Of a DNA stretch of 64,000 nt, positions 1 through 10,600 are shown in pieces. The DNA is from Prorocentrum cordatum (Eukaryota > Sar > Dinophyceae > Prorocentrales > Prorocentraceae): assembly GCA_963575745.1 (NCBI GenBank), contig CAUYUJ010007224.1, forward strand, positions 223,501 through 287,500. The letters run 5' to 3'. Under the pieces are notes generated by a model. That model saw only the letters and a program-made list of their open reading frames with translations, had not been told where the DNA came from and searched no databases. Both the position numbers and the translations under genes were made by a program. Every line of letters begins with the position of its first letter. Positions within the stretch are counted from its first letter, which is position 1.

Positions 1-514
1 TCATTTACGAAACCGTTGGCCGCCTTACTGCGAATTTTGCGGCCATTGGCGTTTCGACGCCCAGCTGCGGCACTCGCGCGCGGGGCGCGCTTGCATCGAG
101 CAGGTGGGAGCCCGGTCAAAAGTTACGCCCCCGCCGTTGCCCGAAAGGTTATGGATTTTATGTTTGCCGAAGAGTTAAGCATCTATTGCAGCATTGCTTA
201 TCGCCGCGCGGGCGCGCTCAGTTTTAGGATAGGCGCCCGCCCGAACGCGGCAATGAACGTTGGAATGCGCGCTCGCCCAAACGACGCCGATTAGTTTAGA
301 CCTCGTGTCGCAATACATTTGGAAATTGTTCAAAGACGCGGCGCGCGCTTAAATTCGGTACACAGGGCCCGCGCGCGCAAAGGTCTTGGCGAGCGCGCGT
401 TGGTCGCGGCGCGACGCTGATCAACGCGCGCCGCGTCGGCGACAGCTTGGTGATCCACCTCGGTCGCATCAGTCGGGCAGGGCTGCGTTGCGCGGAGGCG
501 CATCGCAGCTGCTC
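1..514. other. GC-rich stretch without recognised gene
   Basis: Rich in GCGC runs. Open frames here are short and show no family resemblance, acceptor or codon bias. I see nothing to annotate. Confidence 0.5.
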
Positions 515-950
515 TTGTGGTGTATCGGGGATGTATCGGGGATGCATCTGGAGTGCATCGCGGGCGCGTCGGCGAATGTCATGCGCGCGCGGTAGGTGCG
601 TCGGCGATGCATCGGGGATGTATCGGGAATGTATTGAAGATGAATCGGGGATGTATCGGTGGCGCGCGCGTTTGTATCGGGGATGTATCGGGAATGTATC
701 GGGGGCGCATCGGGGGCACGCGCGCTTGTATCGGGGATGCATCGGGGATGTATCGGTGGCGCGCGCGCTTGTAGCGGGAATGCATTGCGGACGCATCGGG
801 CATGCGATTGCTGCGTCCTGTTTTGTATCGGGGGTGTATCGGGAATATATCGGGGCTGCATCGGGGGTCGCGCTGATGCGCGCGCCGCCATGCGTTTCGG
901 ATGTATCGGGGATGTATCGGGCTTGTATCGAGGATGTATCGGGTGCGCAG
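515..950 (+). repeat. degenerate 12-15 bp minisatellite
   Basis: About 25 diverged units built on GATGTATCGGG, sometimes separated by GCGCGCG blocks. All six frames stay open because the unit lacks stop codons, so the long open frames on both strands here are repeat artefacts. Confidence 0.85.
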
Positions 951-1104
951 CTGACCCACGCCACATCGCATCGCCTGCGTTCTACGCGGCGCCCAGTGAC
1001 GCTGTTGGCTCATCGCAGAAATTTCCATTCAGCTCGCCGCCCAGCGGAGTCTCCCTGGCGAAGAGGTAGACACCCGCCATGCTACAGCGGCCCTTGCCTT
1101 GTGG

Positions 1105-1386
1105 GCCTCGAAGTCAGCCGCGGGAAAAAAAGAGGCCCAGGAAAGAGCCCACACGTGTGCCCTGGCCTCGTCCGGGCCTGAGCCCGCGCGTGGGCCCCTG
1201 AGCAGAGCCTGGACAGTGCCCTGACAGTCGCCATAGACAACGGGCCTGGAAGGGCGGCCTCGCTACCTGAATCAACACGTGGACGGCAGAGCCTTCTCCG
1301 CCTCGCACCGTCTGCCGCGGGGGAATCTCCACACGGAGTGGCCCGTTGGCCGCTGCAGCTGCCTGACCGTAGGGGTCGCACATCAC
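1105..1386 (-). CDS. possible exon, strand uncertain
   Basis: On the minus strand an open frame reads MMCDPYGQAAAA and then VEIPPRQTV and AVHVLIQVARPP, an ordinary protein-like composition. The plus strand is also open across the same bases (RYLNQHVDGRAFSAS) and has slightly higher G/C at third positions. One of the two is probably an exon. I cannot decide which and recognise no domain. Splice sites were not assigned. Confidence 0.22.
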
Positions 1387-1499
1387 TGCAGCCCATCCCG
1401 CCCTCGCCAGCTCCGGGGCAGTTGACCGAAAACAGGACCCGTCCGAGAACAGGAGACCCGACGGGGCGACGGTGCCAGTAGACCGTGAACGGCTGCTGC

Positions 1500-2126
1500 C
1501 GGTGGGTCGAGACTGGTTAGAGGAAAGGGGTTCGGGAAGAAGCAGGTTGAGGAGCAGGAGGTGGCCGAGAAAGAGGAGGAGGAGTAGACAGGACGAGGGG
1601 GGGCGACGAGGGGGATAGAGGAGGAATGAATGGAGGACGATAAGGGGCAGGGGAAGAGAGGCGGAGGAGGAGCAGGGCTGAGAGGAGGGAGGAGAGAAAT
1701 GAGAAGCAGGGTAGAGACAATGAGGAGGAGACAGAGGGGGAGTGGGAAGAAGGGGATGAGGAGGAGCAGGAGGAGCAGGAGGTGGATGAGGAGGAAAAGG
1801 AGGATGGGAACAGGGGAGGAAGTCTGCGAGGGAGGAAGGAGGACATTGGAAACGAGGGGAAGGGGGAAGAGGAGATGGATGAGGGGAAGGATTGGGAGGA
1901 GGTGGTGCTGACGCCGACCAGACGACCTCCCAAGCCGACCGCGCACATCGCGACGCCCAGCCCCGCCCGAACCTCCCTACCTGGCTCCTCCCGCCCCTCC
2001 TCCCTCCGTCTCCCTTCCTTCGCCTCCTTGCGCTCCCTCATCCCGCGTCATCGTCCGCTTTCCTCCCCCGTTTCCTCCTCCTCTGCTCCTTCTCCCCCGC
2101 CCTCCTTTTCATCCCCCCTCCTCCTC
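1500..2126. repeat. polypurine then polypyrimidine tract
   Basis: Positions 1500-1900 are almost pure G/A on the plus strand and 1925-2126 switch to C/T. No gene is supported; frames here give only Arg/Glu/Gly or Ser/Pro/Leu runs. Confidence 0.8.
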
Positions 2127-2459
2127 ATTCACAGTTACTCAATATGAATACTACTCTCCCTCTTCCCCTGATGGCGTGCTGGGAGTAGTAGACCCCCCCC
2201 CCGCGTACTGTTTTTTACACAGGATTCCCGGGAGTTGGGTTTTCGCCTGCGTTTTTTTCAAAATGCTGCTCTCGCTGAGGCGCCAGCCTCATTTCTGCTC
2301 CCGAATCGTTCCGAATCGTGCTCCCGCTGCAGCGTGGGCCTCATTTTCGAATCGGTGTTTTGCCTCCGTCGTTCAGGATGGCGTTCTCGCCCCAGCGCGG
2401 GCCTCTTTCTCGCGCGCCCATCCGCCCGCCACCACCGCGCCGCACCACGCCCCGCCCCG

Positions 2460-2616
2460 CCGCACGCACACCCACCGCCACTTCCACCCATCAACGCACG
2501 CACGCACGCACGCGCACCACCACCGCGCACCGCCACCACCACCGCACTACCCCACCCACCACCACCACGCTACACCGCGTCACACCACATCACACGCGCG
2601 CACACACAGACACACA

Positions 2617-2703
<87 letters not shown>

Positions 2704-2930
2704 ACGCAAACACACACACACACACGCACACACAGACACACACGTACACACACACCACCACCGCCACCACCACCACCGCCATCACGCACGTACGCACCTG
2801 GCCCACCACCAAACCACCAAGACGCCACACCACGTCACACCACGGCACGCGCACACACGCACACACACACACACATACACCACCACCACAACAACCACAA
2901 CCACACACACACGCACGCACGCACGCGCAC
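2460..2930. repeat. CA / CACG / CAC microsatellite core
   Basis: About 470 bp of (CA)n, (CACG)n and (CAC)n inside the long repeat. The His/Thr-rich translations are artefacts. Confidence 0.95.
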
Positions 2931-3060
2931 CACCACCCACTACGCACACGCGCGCGGAGCCACAGGTCCGCTACGACACGCGTCCGCGGATAGAGAAAAT
3001 CAGCGCCATGGTAAGGGATGGGAGGGAGGGGTAGGATGTCAGATGTTGACGCGAGCGCAC

Positions 3061-3213
3061 CTAACTTGCCCTTCCCCCCTCACTCCCTCCCTCCCTCCCT
3101 CCCCCCTCCCCCATCCCCCCTCCCCCTCCCCCTCCCCCCTTCCCCTCCCTGGCAGACTTCCTCCCCCCTCCCCCCTCCCTCCCTCGCCTTCCCTCCCTCC
3201 CTCCCTCCCTCGG
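3061..3213 (+). repeat. CCCTCC-type pyrimidine tract
   Basis: About 150 bp of nearly uninterrupted C/T on the plus strand, ending four bases before an AG. It forms the right end of the long repeat and could act as the polypyrimidine tract for the exon that follows. Confidence 0.8.
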
Positions 3214-3217
3214 CGAG

Positions 3218-3330
3218 CGGCCACGGGGCCGGCGCCGAGGCCGGAAGACGTTCGAGTACATCCCCGAGTACGTTCCCGAGGAGGCGGCCACACCCCTCGT
3301 GGCGGGATCGCCAGTGGAGCCTCTAGCGGC
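3218..3330 (+). CDS. exon with AT-hook-like basic start
   Basis: After the pyrimidine tract and an AG at 3216-3217, the frame reads RPRGRRRGRKTFEYIPEYVP then EEAATPLVAGSPVEPLAA. Nearly every codon ends in G or C until a GTC run (poly-Val). The RGRRRGRK core resembles an AT-hook, so DNA binding is possible but not shown. The 3' end is uncertain: the frame stays open to 3556 but GC3 collapses after about 3345, suggesting an intron or UTR there. The gene is incomplete and unassigned. Confidence 0.45.
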
Positions 3331-3559
3331 CGTCGTTGTCGTCGTCGTCGTCGTCGAGGATCGGGTTTCGAGGTCTTATATTTATGTATATAAAGATGTT
3401 GGGGTTAGTGCTCGTTCTTTTCGTTCCCGTGGTGGGGGGCGCCATTTGCATCCAGCGGCCTCCGAAGGCCTCTGGGAACCTCCAGAGACGTTCAGGGTCG
3501 AGATTGGGGAAAGGCGGGAATTGGGGAAGGGAGGCGCGTGGTCGCTTAGGATATGAGCA

Positions 3560-4565
3560 GGTGCTAGTACTACATGTGGTCTCTATCACAGCCGTGATCG
3601 ATGTGATCATACTTTTTAGACACCTTTTGGGCTGGCAAGCGTCAGATGCCTGCTGCTTTATATGTCTGTAAGTGTTGCTATACATTCATTGCGCCACCCC
3701 GCCTGGGGAACTTCTCTCTGAGGGTAGGCGCCAAGGTGTAATGCCTCTGCATTCACGCCGTGCCGTCCAACCCTCACGAACCAACATAGGTGTGTATATA
3801 CGTCCACCTACAAGCGACACACATCAGCAAGCTGGATGCGAGTTGAGGCTGGGCGACAGGTGAGGCGGGATGCGATGCGACAGGTGAAGACGAGTAAACG
3901 GGTAGTCACCAGTACGCAAACAACAACGACCCACGCTAAGGGAATTCCACGTGGAATGCGACACTTAGTTGCACGGCAAGCCAGGCACCAATCGTTGAAA
4001 GCAAGCTGAAAGCAATGATCCCTACACCAAACTGATGCTGAAAACAAGCAACGGGCCAGCTGGCTGCAAGCCGAATGCAGGTCAAGGGCACGCTGCAAGC
4101 GAAACGAAAGGCGGACGAGTTGAACGCAATCGATCGACAGACTTTAGACGTTGTAAACGTGGCATGTGGATTTCGGCCAGCTGAAGGCGAGCTGAACGAG
4201 AGATCAGAGCAACCCAACAGTAACGTTACGCCCAGTGTACAAGCAAGCTGAGGGCAAACTGACCGCGCGTTCAAGACGCGCGAAGGTCACCTCAAGGCAC
4301 GGTAGATGCGGTCGGAAGGCAATCGAGAAAGGCAATCGAGATGCAGGCCAGCCACAAGCCAAGGGCGTGTACGTATTCAATCCACGCGGCAGTGCTTCTT
4401 GGGAAAAGTTGTTTCGGGGGTCCTGCGGGAATCGGGCTGAGTTTGAGGAGCCCGTTAGGATAGGAACACGTTGCACGTTGCCATTGGCTGTCAGCACAGA
4501 GTAGAATCCTTCAGGCGGAGCTTCTAGGAACTATAGCCACTTCGACGAGCGTGCTGCAAGGAGAC
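3560..4565. other. gene-free stretch
   Basis: About 1 kb of unusually balanced base composition. It contains loosely repeated AAGCTGAA / GCAAGC words around 3990-4270. I see no exon with supporting splice signal and no known element. Confidence 0.4.
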
Positions 4566-4569
4566 GGGC

Positions 4570-4839
4570 GCATACGGCTTGGGCATTGACGACAGCCTGC
4601 CAGTTACATCCCCCATTCATCCTCTCAGGTCCGAGAAAAACACGAGACTAGCAGGTCCACCCCCCAGCGAAAAGGTGCACGATGCCACCTCTGGCGACAA
4701 TGTCACGCAGCACTCTGGTGGCCGGCTGGCGGCGGCCGTGTTGGGTTCAAGCGGGTTGCTGCTGCTTGTTCTTGTCCGTGAGCAGGGAGGGGAGCAGGGG
4801 ACAACATTGGCACGAGTGGTCTCGAGCCGGGCGCTCTGA
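4570..4839 (+). CDS. possible terminal exon
   Basis: The frame reads LGIDDSLPVTSPIHPL, SEKVHDATSGDNV, then a hydrophobic stretch AAAVLGSSGLLLLVLVREQ, and stops at 4837-4839. Composition is protein-like, with a segment that could span a membrane or be a signal anchor. No start codon or convincing acceptor was found, and the antisense strand is also open. Product unknown. Confidence 0.3.
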   Translation, partial: AYGLGIDDSLPVTSPIHPLRSEKNTRLAGPPPSEKVHDATSGDNVTQHSGGRLAAAVLGSSGLLLLVLVREQGGEQGTTLARVVSSRAL

Positions 4840-4966
4840 CGAGAACGAGGAGAGTGGCGAGGAGTAGGAGGATGATAACGAGGAGAACGAAGCAGGGGAG
4901 AACGAGGATGGTGGGGGACACAGACAGACCGGATAAGAGCGGGGAGCGCCCATGGCCAGAAGTTCT

Positions 4967-5035
4967 TGGACCTGAACCGCACCATGAAGTGCTGGGTGGC
5001 CAAGGCGCCATTCCGATCGCGGTGCCTGGTGCAGG
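4967..5035 (+). CDS. short exon-like island
   Basis: Following ...CCAG, the frame reads KFLDLNRTMKCWVAKAP and ends FRSRCLVQ before a CAG/GT-like border. 21 of 23 codons end in G or C and the composition is clearly protein-like. The ATG just upstream (4952) is in a different frame and hits a stop after 7 codons, so this reads as an internal exon. No family recognised. Confidence 0.4.
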
Positions 5036-5403
5036 GGAGGGCAGAGGGGCGCCATGGCGGGAAAGGAGTTCAGATGAGAACGGCAGGGCGGGGAAGGGCG
5101 TGATGGGCAGAGGAGCCGGGGAAACCTGCTGCATGCGGATCCGCCCCCCGACCCCTCTATAGTTGCCATCTCCCCCTTCCGTCCACCCCGACCTTCCATT
5201 CCTCCCCTGTTTGCCCCATCTCTTCCCCCTTCCTTGTCCCATCCCTTCAGCCTCCTGCACCGTCCTTGCTTTCCCTGTCCCAAACTTGTCCCCCCTCCTC
5301 CATCGCCCCCCCCCCCCCTCGCCCCCCGTCTCGTGCGTTCGCCAGCATCCGCTTTGCACGAACCCCATCCCCCATCTCGCACTCTCCTCCCCTGGAGTGA
5401 GGG

Positions 5404-5634
5404 AGGTGTAAGGGAGGAGGAGAATGAGGAGGAGGAGGAGGAGGAGGAGGAGGAGGAGGAGGAGGAGGGAGGAGGAGGGAAAGGGATGAGGGAGGAGGAG
5501 GAGGAGGAGGGAGGAGGAGGAGGAGGAGGAGGAGGAGGAGGAGGAGGGAGGAGGAGGAGGGAGGGAGGAGGAGGAGGAGGAGGAGGAGGAGGAGGAGGAG
5601 GAGGAGGAGGAGGAGGAGGAGGAGGAGGAGGGGG
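5404..5634 (+). repeat. (GGA)n microsatellite
   Basis: About 230 bp of near-pure GGA on the plus strand, long enough to form an intramolecular triplex. Long Glu, Gly, Pro and Leu frames here are artefacts. Confidence 0.97.
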
Positions 5635-5797
5635 GCAGAAGCATGCAAGCACGCAAGCAAGAACTCTCGGAGTGGCGGCAGCAAGCCGCAATTTCCCTCG
5701 CCAGGGAGCGCTGCTGGTGAGGACACCGCCTGCGGCCCTCGGCCCGCCCGTTGTCTGGAGAGTGTCAGTTTGGGGGGTGACGGGCACTCCTCCAGGG

Positions 5798-6093
5798 CTG
5801 CCCGGATTACCTGCGGCGGCCGAGGAGGCCTCGCACGACGGGAGCGTCGAGGCATCGGCAGACATGAATCCGAGAGGTTCTCCGAGTCGGTCGCGACCCT
5901 GGATGGGGAGAGGGAGGCTCAGGACGATGGGAAGGGCTCGGGGCAAAAACTCCCCGAGCGACTAGCTCGGCCAAGCGCTGACTTCGAGCGAGGTTCGGAG
6001 GGAGGACCCAGACTCTCGGCAAGAGCCTGCGGATGGAATAAGGACCCCCCCCATTCCCGTTCAGACTTGACTGATGCTCGGCCTCAGATCTAG
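5798..6093 (+). CDS. possible terminal exon, charged protein
   Basis: After CTCCTCCAG the frame reads RHESERFSESVATLDGE, KLPERLARPSADFERGS and CGWNKDPPHSRSD, stopping at TAG 6091-6093. It is rich in Ser, Glu and Arg. GC3 is about 70 percent. The antisense strand is also open, which lowers confidence. No domain recognised. Confidence 0.35.
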
Positions 6094-6540
6094 TTACCGC
6101 TGCTGCGGACGCCGTCGGCGGGGCTTGGCCTCCAGCAGGGCTCGGACGGTCAGGAGGCACAGGCTCACGATGTACACCAGCAGACGAGTCGCCAGCGTTC
6201 TGGTCAAGCAATACTCCTGATAAAGTCTTATTATTCGTGTTCAGTGCGCCAGAATCAAGTAAGGATAAAACGCCCGGACCCGACAATTGACGTTTACTGA
6301 ACGGCCTTAGGCCTTTACTAAACAGCCCTGCCCTGTTCGATTCTTGTTTGCGTGCGTTTATTAAACGGCTTCGCTTGTCGGAGCAATTTTTATGGGGATT
6401 GAGTTTCTGTCCTCTGTAGAAGACTTCTCATCAATCAAGATCTCATTTGGAGCCCGCAGTACACCAGAAGACTGGCTGCCAGGATGCCCATAAAGTTGCC
6501 GCACTGCGCTGGGCTGTCGTTCGACCCAGGGGGGCAGAAT

Positions 6541-6745
6541 TGGAAGGAGGAGGAGGATGAGACAAAGGAGGAGGAGAAGGACGTTCATGGAGAAGGAGGG
6601 TGGATGTGCAGTTGGAGTGAGAGGGTGATGGAGGAGGAGGGGGGGGAGGAGGACGAGGAGGAGGAGGAGCAGGAGGAGGAGGAGGAGGAGGAGGAGGGGA
6701 AGCGACGCTGCGAATGATGAGACGGAGGAGGAGGAGAAGGAGGAG
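6541..6745 (+). repeat. (GGA)n-rich purine tract
   Basis: Interrupted GGA/GAG repeats, about 200 bp; no gene. Confidence 0.85.
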
Positions 6746-6789
6746 GAGGGTACCCCGCAGAGCTCCCTGAGCACGCTCGGAGTTGCTAG

Positions 6790-7519
6790 AAACTCCCGCC
6801 CTTCTCCCTCCCTCATTGCCCCATGCAACCTCCTCCACCACCTGCTTGTCTTCCCTCCTCGGGATCCTTCCGATCCCTCCTCATTCTCTGCTCCTCATCA
6901 TCCAACTATTCCTTTTCCCTTCCGCGGTCCTCTCGCCTCCCCCCTCTTCCTTCAATTTCCCTTCTCGAATTCCTCCCCCTACCTCCCTCCCTCCCTGCAT
7001 CCCTCCCTCCCTCGCTCCTCCCTCTCCAGCTCGTCCTCATGTCGTTTTTGTTTCATCGTCTTGTTTCCTACTTCTGCTTCCCAATGTCCCTCTCGTATTC
7101 ATCCGACTTCTCCTTTCATTTGTCTTTCGTCTCTGATTTTCCATCCCTTTCTCTCCCCTGCTTTCCTGCTCCTCCTCCTCCTCCTCCTCCTCCTCCTCCT
7201 CCTCCTCCTCCGCTTCCGTGGTTCTACATTCTAAGTTCTCGTTCCCTATCTTTCCTTGCGTATCATGATCGTACTCCGACCCCTGCGCCCTCAAAATCCG
7301 TCCCTCCTCCTTCCCTGATTCCCTCCCCCATTATTATCCGACCTCCCCATCGTTCTGCCCTTCGCCTCCTCCTCCTCCTGTATCCTTAATCCACTCCCCA
7401 TCCACTTCCTTCTCCTCATTCTCTTTTCTCTACCCTCCTTCTCCGCTTCATTAGTCAAATCTTCCCCTTCATCCGTTCTCCCCTCTCATACCTAGTCCTC
7501 ATCCTGTTCATCCTTCTGC
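6790..7519 (+). repeat. pyrimidine-rich tract ahead of an exon
   Basis: About 730 bp dominated by CTC, TCC and CCT on the plus strand, including a pure CTC block at 7166-7211. It ends in TTCATCCTTCTGCAG, a textbook acceptor. Confidence 0.8.
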
Positions 7520-7521
7520 AG

Positions 7522-7720
7522 TCGGGACGTGCTGGATCACGTGGGATTCAATTTCCCATTTCTGCAAGGAAGGCCGCGGGAGATCCCAGTACAGGAAGGC
7601 GGGTCGTTTCTTACTCAACAAGTTCAGGTGTGCCAGATCTTTGGTCAAAACAATTTGGCAGTCGATTGGAGCGTTGGTTCTGTCCAGGACGAGCTGATCG
7701 ACATCCGTCCCAGGGGCTAG
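7522..7720 (+). CDS. terminal exon, unknown protein
   Basis: Directly after a strong acceptor (pyrimidine run then GCAG at 7518-7521) the frame reads RDVLDHVGFNFPFLQGRP, QVCQIFGQNNLAVDWSVG and DELIDIRPRG, with TAG at 7718-7720. Mixed hydrophobic and acidic residues look like a folded C-terminal domain. The minus strand is also open (TNAPIDCQIVLTKDLAHL) but its upstream side is purine-rich, unsuited to an acceptor, so I prefer the plus strand. Family unknown. Confidence 0.5.
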
Positions 7721-7725
7721 GGTCG

Positions 7726-8100
7726 CTCCAACCTCCTCCCTCCCTTCCTCCCGCCGCCCGCCCCCCCCCCCCCCCCCCCCCCCCACACACCTGCTGCGCT
7801 CCCACCCCATTTGGCCGGCGCTGCCTCTCCCGCGTGCCTTCACCCCCCCCCCTAGACGACGATGCGCCAGCAGCGCGGTGGCGTCCAGACCACCGAGCAC
7901 GAGGTCGGCACTGGCCGCTGCGGCCGTCCCTGCTACCCCCTTCCCCCTGCTCCTCCATCCTCCCAGCTCCTCTCCTCTCCTCCTCCTCCTCCTTCCTCCC
8001 TCCTCCTCCCTCCCTCCCTCCTCCCTCCCCCTCCTTCCTCTCCCTCCTACCTCCCCCTCCTCCGCCTCCTCCTCCTCCTCCTCTTCCCCCTCCTCGAGCT
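7726..8100 (+). repeat. pyrimidine tracts with 25-bp C run
   Basis: CCT/CTC tracts with a poly-C run at about 7759-7783. A non-repetitive interval at 7795-7935 is open on both strands but lacks splice support. Confidence 0.75.
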
Positions 8101-8132
8101 GCGCGTGAGCAGCGGAAGCTAACGGAGTCGAC

Positions 8133-8295
8133 TGCTCCGACATTTGCGCGTAAGTTTCCTGCGTAGGACCGCGCGTAAGCGTCCGCCTCTCCACGCGATG
8201 TGCATTCATGGCACTCCGGCAGCCCACGTAATCCTTCGCGGAAGTTCGCACAATTTTTTTGCGTAAGACCCGTGTCTTTTCGTCGCTCACGTGAC
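8133..8295 (+). repeat. family O dispersed repeat, copy 1
   Basis: Matches 54228-54378 in the same orientation: CGACATTTGCGCGTAAG, CGCGCGTAAGCGYCCTCG-type block, and a TTCGTCGCTCAC end. It is about 160 bp with recurring GCGTAAG words in both copies. Nature unknown. Confidence 0.7.
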
Positions 8296-8619
8296 GATGG
8301 CCGGCACGACGAATTCGCGTCCACGCTGGACGTCGGCCGCACAATGATGCACGATTCCGCCCCCTGCTGGCAGTTACCCGCGGCCCCGCTGGGTGCCCCG
8401 CCCGCTAATTGACTTAGTGCGACTTGCGGAAATCAGCGAAGATCCTCCTCCTCCTCCTCCTCCTCCTCGTCCTCCTCCGACCAGACATCCCGGTAAGGCC
8501 GGCCGGATGTCCCGCTCGAGACTTCTTGACCGTTCGACGTCCCAAGCAGCTGTGAGGATAGGGGACGATCCATTCTCCAAAACGTTGCTCGCGCTCGAGC
8601 GCCGCGCACTCTTGTCTTG

Positions 8620-9240
8620 ACTGTGGGAGGTGGGCAGTTTTCAGAGTTTTGGTTTCGCATGGGCTATGCGCACACTGTTTCAGCGGTTGCCGAATTTCCA
8701 ACAGTCACATGGATGGCGCGCGCTTGCTTTTTGAAATGCGGATGTCGCCTTGGCGCCGCGCACACTCGGATGAAGAGCAGGTGGTGCGTCACGTGTGTAT
8801 ATCCCTGTACCGCCTAAAACGTGTAGAACAATTTGCAACCGAAAGAATATGCCAGTCCAAGTTGCAGCAGGATGATCCATGGCCAAACTCGAAAAACATG
8901 ATCATACTTGTAAACTGGTGCGACGGCTTCACCGCTGCGAGGTGCCTCATTCTCAAATCGTGGCTCTCGCTGGGCACTTTCTCGAAAGGTGTGGCCGAAG
9001 CTTTCGCACTGCATATGGCTACAACGGCGCAGGGCAATTCAGGAGATGTTCTCTTGAATGGGGCCCTCACCTGAGTGACAGGCCCATCGGGCGTTTGTCG
9101 TTCAATTGGGGCACGGCCAGCAGCGAAAAGGAATGCATGTAGGGATTTGCTTCGGGGGGGTACTTCTGGGGGAGAGACTTGGAACTGGAGGACGTGCTGC
9201 AGCATCGGTGATGCACTCTGGGTTTCACTGGTCCTCGCCC
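8620..9240. other. unique region open on both strands
   Basis: The plus strand is open from 8649 to 9074 and the minus strand from about 9240 to 8789. Both give protein-like text and neither has high GC3 or clear splice sites. The part 8700-8770 (read in reverse) is related to the 85-bp tandem repeat at 38597-38849. A gene is possible but unsupported. Confidence 0.25.
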
Positions 9241-9281
9241 CCCTCCACCTGCGTCCTCCCCTCCGCCCGCCCCGCCTGGGA

Positions 9282-9690
9282 GTAGGAGGAAGAGGAGGAG
9301 AAGGAAGGTGGAGGAGGAGGAGGAGGAGGAAGGTGGAGGAGGAGGAAGGTGGAGGAGGAGGGAGAGGGATGAAGGAGGATGTGGAGGAGTGGAGGAGGAG
9401 GTGGAGGAGTTGGTGGAGGTGTAGGATGTGGAGAAAGAGGTGGAGGAGTGGAGAAAGAGGAGGACGAAGGTGGAGGAGGAGGGAAGCACGGAGCTGAAGT
9501 GGAGGAGAAGGATGAGGAATGAGGAGGAGGAGGAGGAGGAGGAGGAGGAGGAGGAGGAGAGATGAGCAGAGCTGAGGAGGAGGAGGAGGCTCGGATAGCG
9601 ATGAGGGCGGAGGAGGAGGAGGAGAAGGAGGAGGAGGAGGAGGAGGAGAAATAGGAGGAGGAGGAGGAGGAGGTGGAGGAGGAGGAGGGG
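9282..9690 (+). repeat. (GGA)n microsatellite
   Basis: About 410 bp of GGA with GTGGAGGAG variants, among the longest purine tracts of the window. Confidence 0.95.
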
Positions 9691-9789
9691 TGATGGTCCA
9701 GGAGGGAGGTGCAGCATCAGAAACACCGGGGCTGACCATGAGGGGGAAAATGATTGGGGGAGGAGGGAAACGAGCAGGAGAAGGGAGAG

Positions 9790-10600
9790 GAGGCAGGAGC
9801 CACCCATCCCGCATGCTTCCCCCTTCCTACACCATCATTCTTCGTTCGCGCATTCCCCCCCTCCAGTTCATCCTCGTCCTCCCCTCCTTATCCTGATCAT
9901 CCTTCCTCCTCCCCTCGTTCTCCCTATTCCTCGTCCCTCCGTCCCTCCTCATCCCTCCCTTATCATGCGTTTTTTTCTCTATCAGCCCGGGGAGGACCTC
10001 GAAGTCTTCCCGCTACCCCACTTTCGGTGCCGTCCCTACGCTCACCTCCCGCGAAGCCCCATCCGTATTCTCGTTTCTCGTCATCTCCCTCCCGTTCCCC
10101 CCTCCTCCCTCTGGCTTCTCCTGCACATCGCCCAAGTCAGCGTCCGCCTACCTGCTCCTCCTCGTCCTTCTCCCTCATCCTTGTACACCCCAGTCCCCAG
10201 CTTCTGGAGGAGGAGGCTGTTATGACGACAAGGAGAAGTACGAGGAGGACGAGGAGCAGGAGGAGGAGGAGGAGGAGGAGGAGGTTAAGGATTGAGGAGG
10301 AGCAGGATGGGGAGGGGTTCGGGTGCAGGATGACCAGAAGAGGGGAGGAGGCGGATGGTATTGAGCAAGAGGGCTGAGGAGTTGGTCGGAGGGGGGGAGC
10401 TGCGCCCCTCCTCCGTGTCCTTCCGCCATGCTTCCTCATCCCACCCTCCCTCCCTCCCCCCCTCCCTCCATCCTCCTCTTCCCTTGTCATGCCTCGTCTC
10501 TCGGTCCCCCCATCCCTCCACCCGCTCCCTCCTGCACCTGTTCCTGCGCATGCCTCGTCTTCCTCATCCGTCGCCCCTGTTCCCCTCATCATCCGTGCAG
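9790..10600 (+). repeat. pyrimidine-rich region with one GGA block
   Basis: C/T-rich on the plus strand except for a GGA block at 10204-10360. It ends in CCCCTCATCATCCGTGCAG, the acceptor for the next exon. Confidence 0.75.

Larger units (their letters stand above)
2127..3215 (+). repeat. long dispersed repeat, copy 1 (empty-site copy)
   Basis: This stretch matches 41226-42350 in reverse orientation: the TACTCAATATGAATA motif, the TACTGTTTTTTACACAGGAT block, about 200 bp around CGAATCGTTCCGAATCG, and the 2935-3060 block containing AGAGAAAATCAGCGCCATGG. The two copies have different microsatellites in the middle: CA/CAC/CACG here, GGT in the other. At 2157-2161 the sequence TCCCT is the uninterrupted target of the transposon present in the other copy. 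Confidence 0.88.

Noticed and set aside
2176-3034. His/Thr-rich frames of 240-400 codons
   Set aside because: Translation of CA/CAC repeats inside a dispersed repeat, open in several frames at once.
5234-5965. Long Glu/Gly and Pro/Leu open frames across the GGA tract on both strands
   Set aside because: They arise from a trinucleotide repeat without stop codons; the same happens at every GGA or CTC tract.
7508-8344. 278-codon minus-strand frame
   Set aside because: Half is low complexity from the pyrimidine tract, and the plus strand has a clean acceptor and terminal exon over the same C-terminal part.
8649-9240. Overlapping open frames on both strands
   Set aside because: Neither has codon bias or splice support, and part is related to the 85-bp repeat at 38.6 kb.
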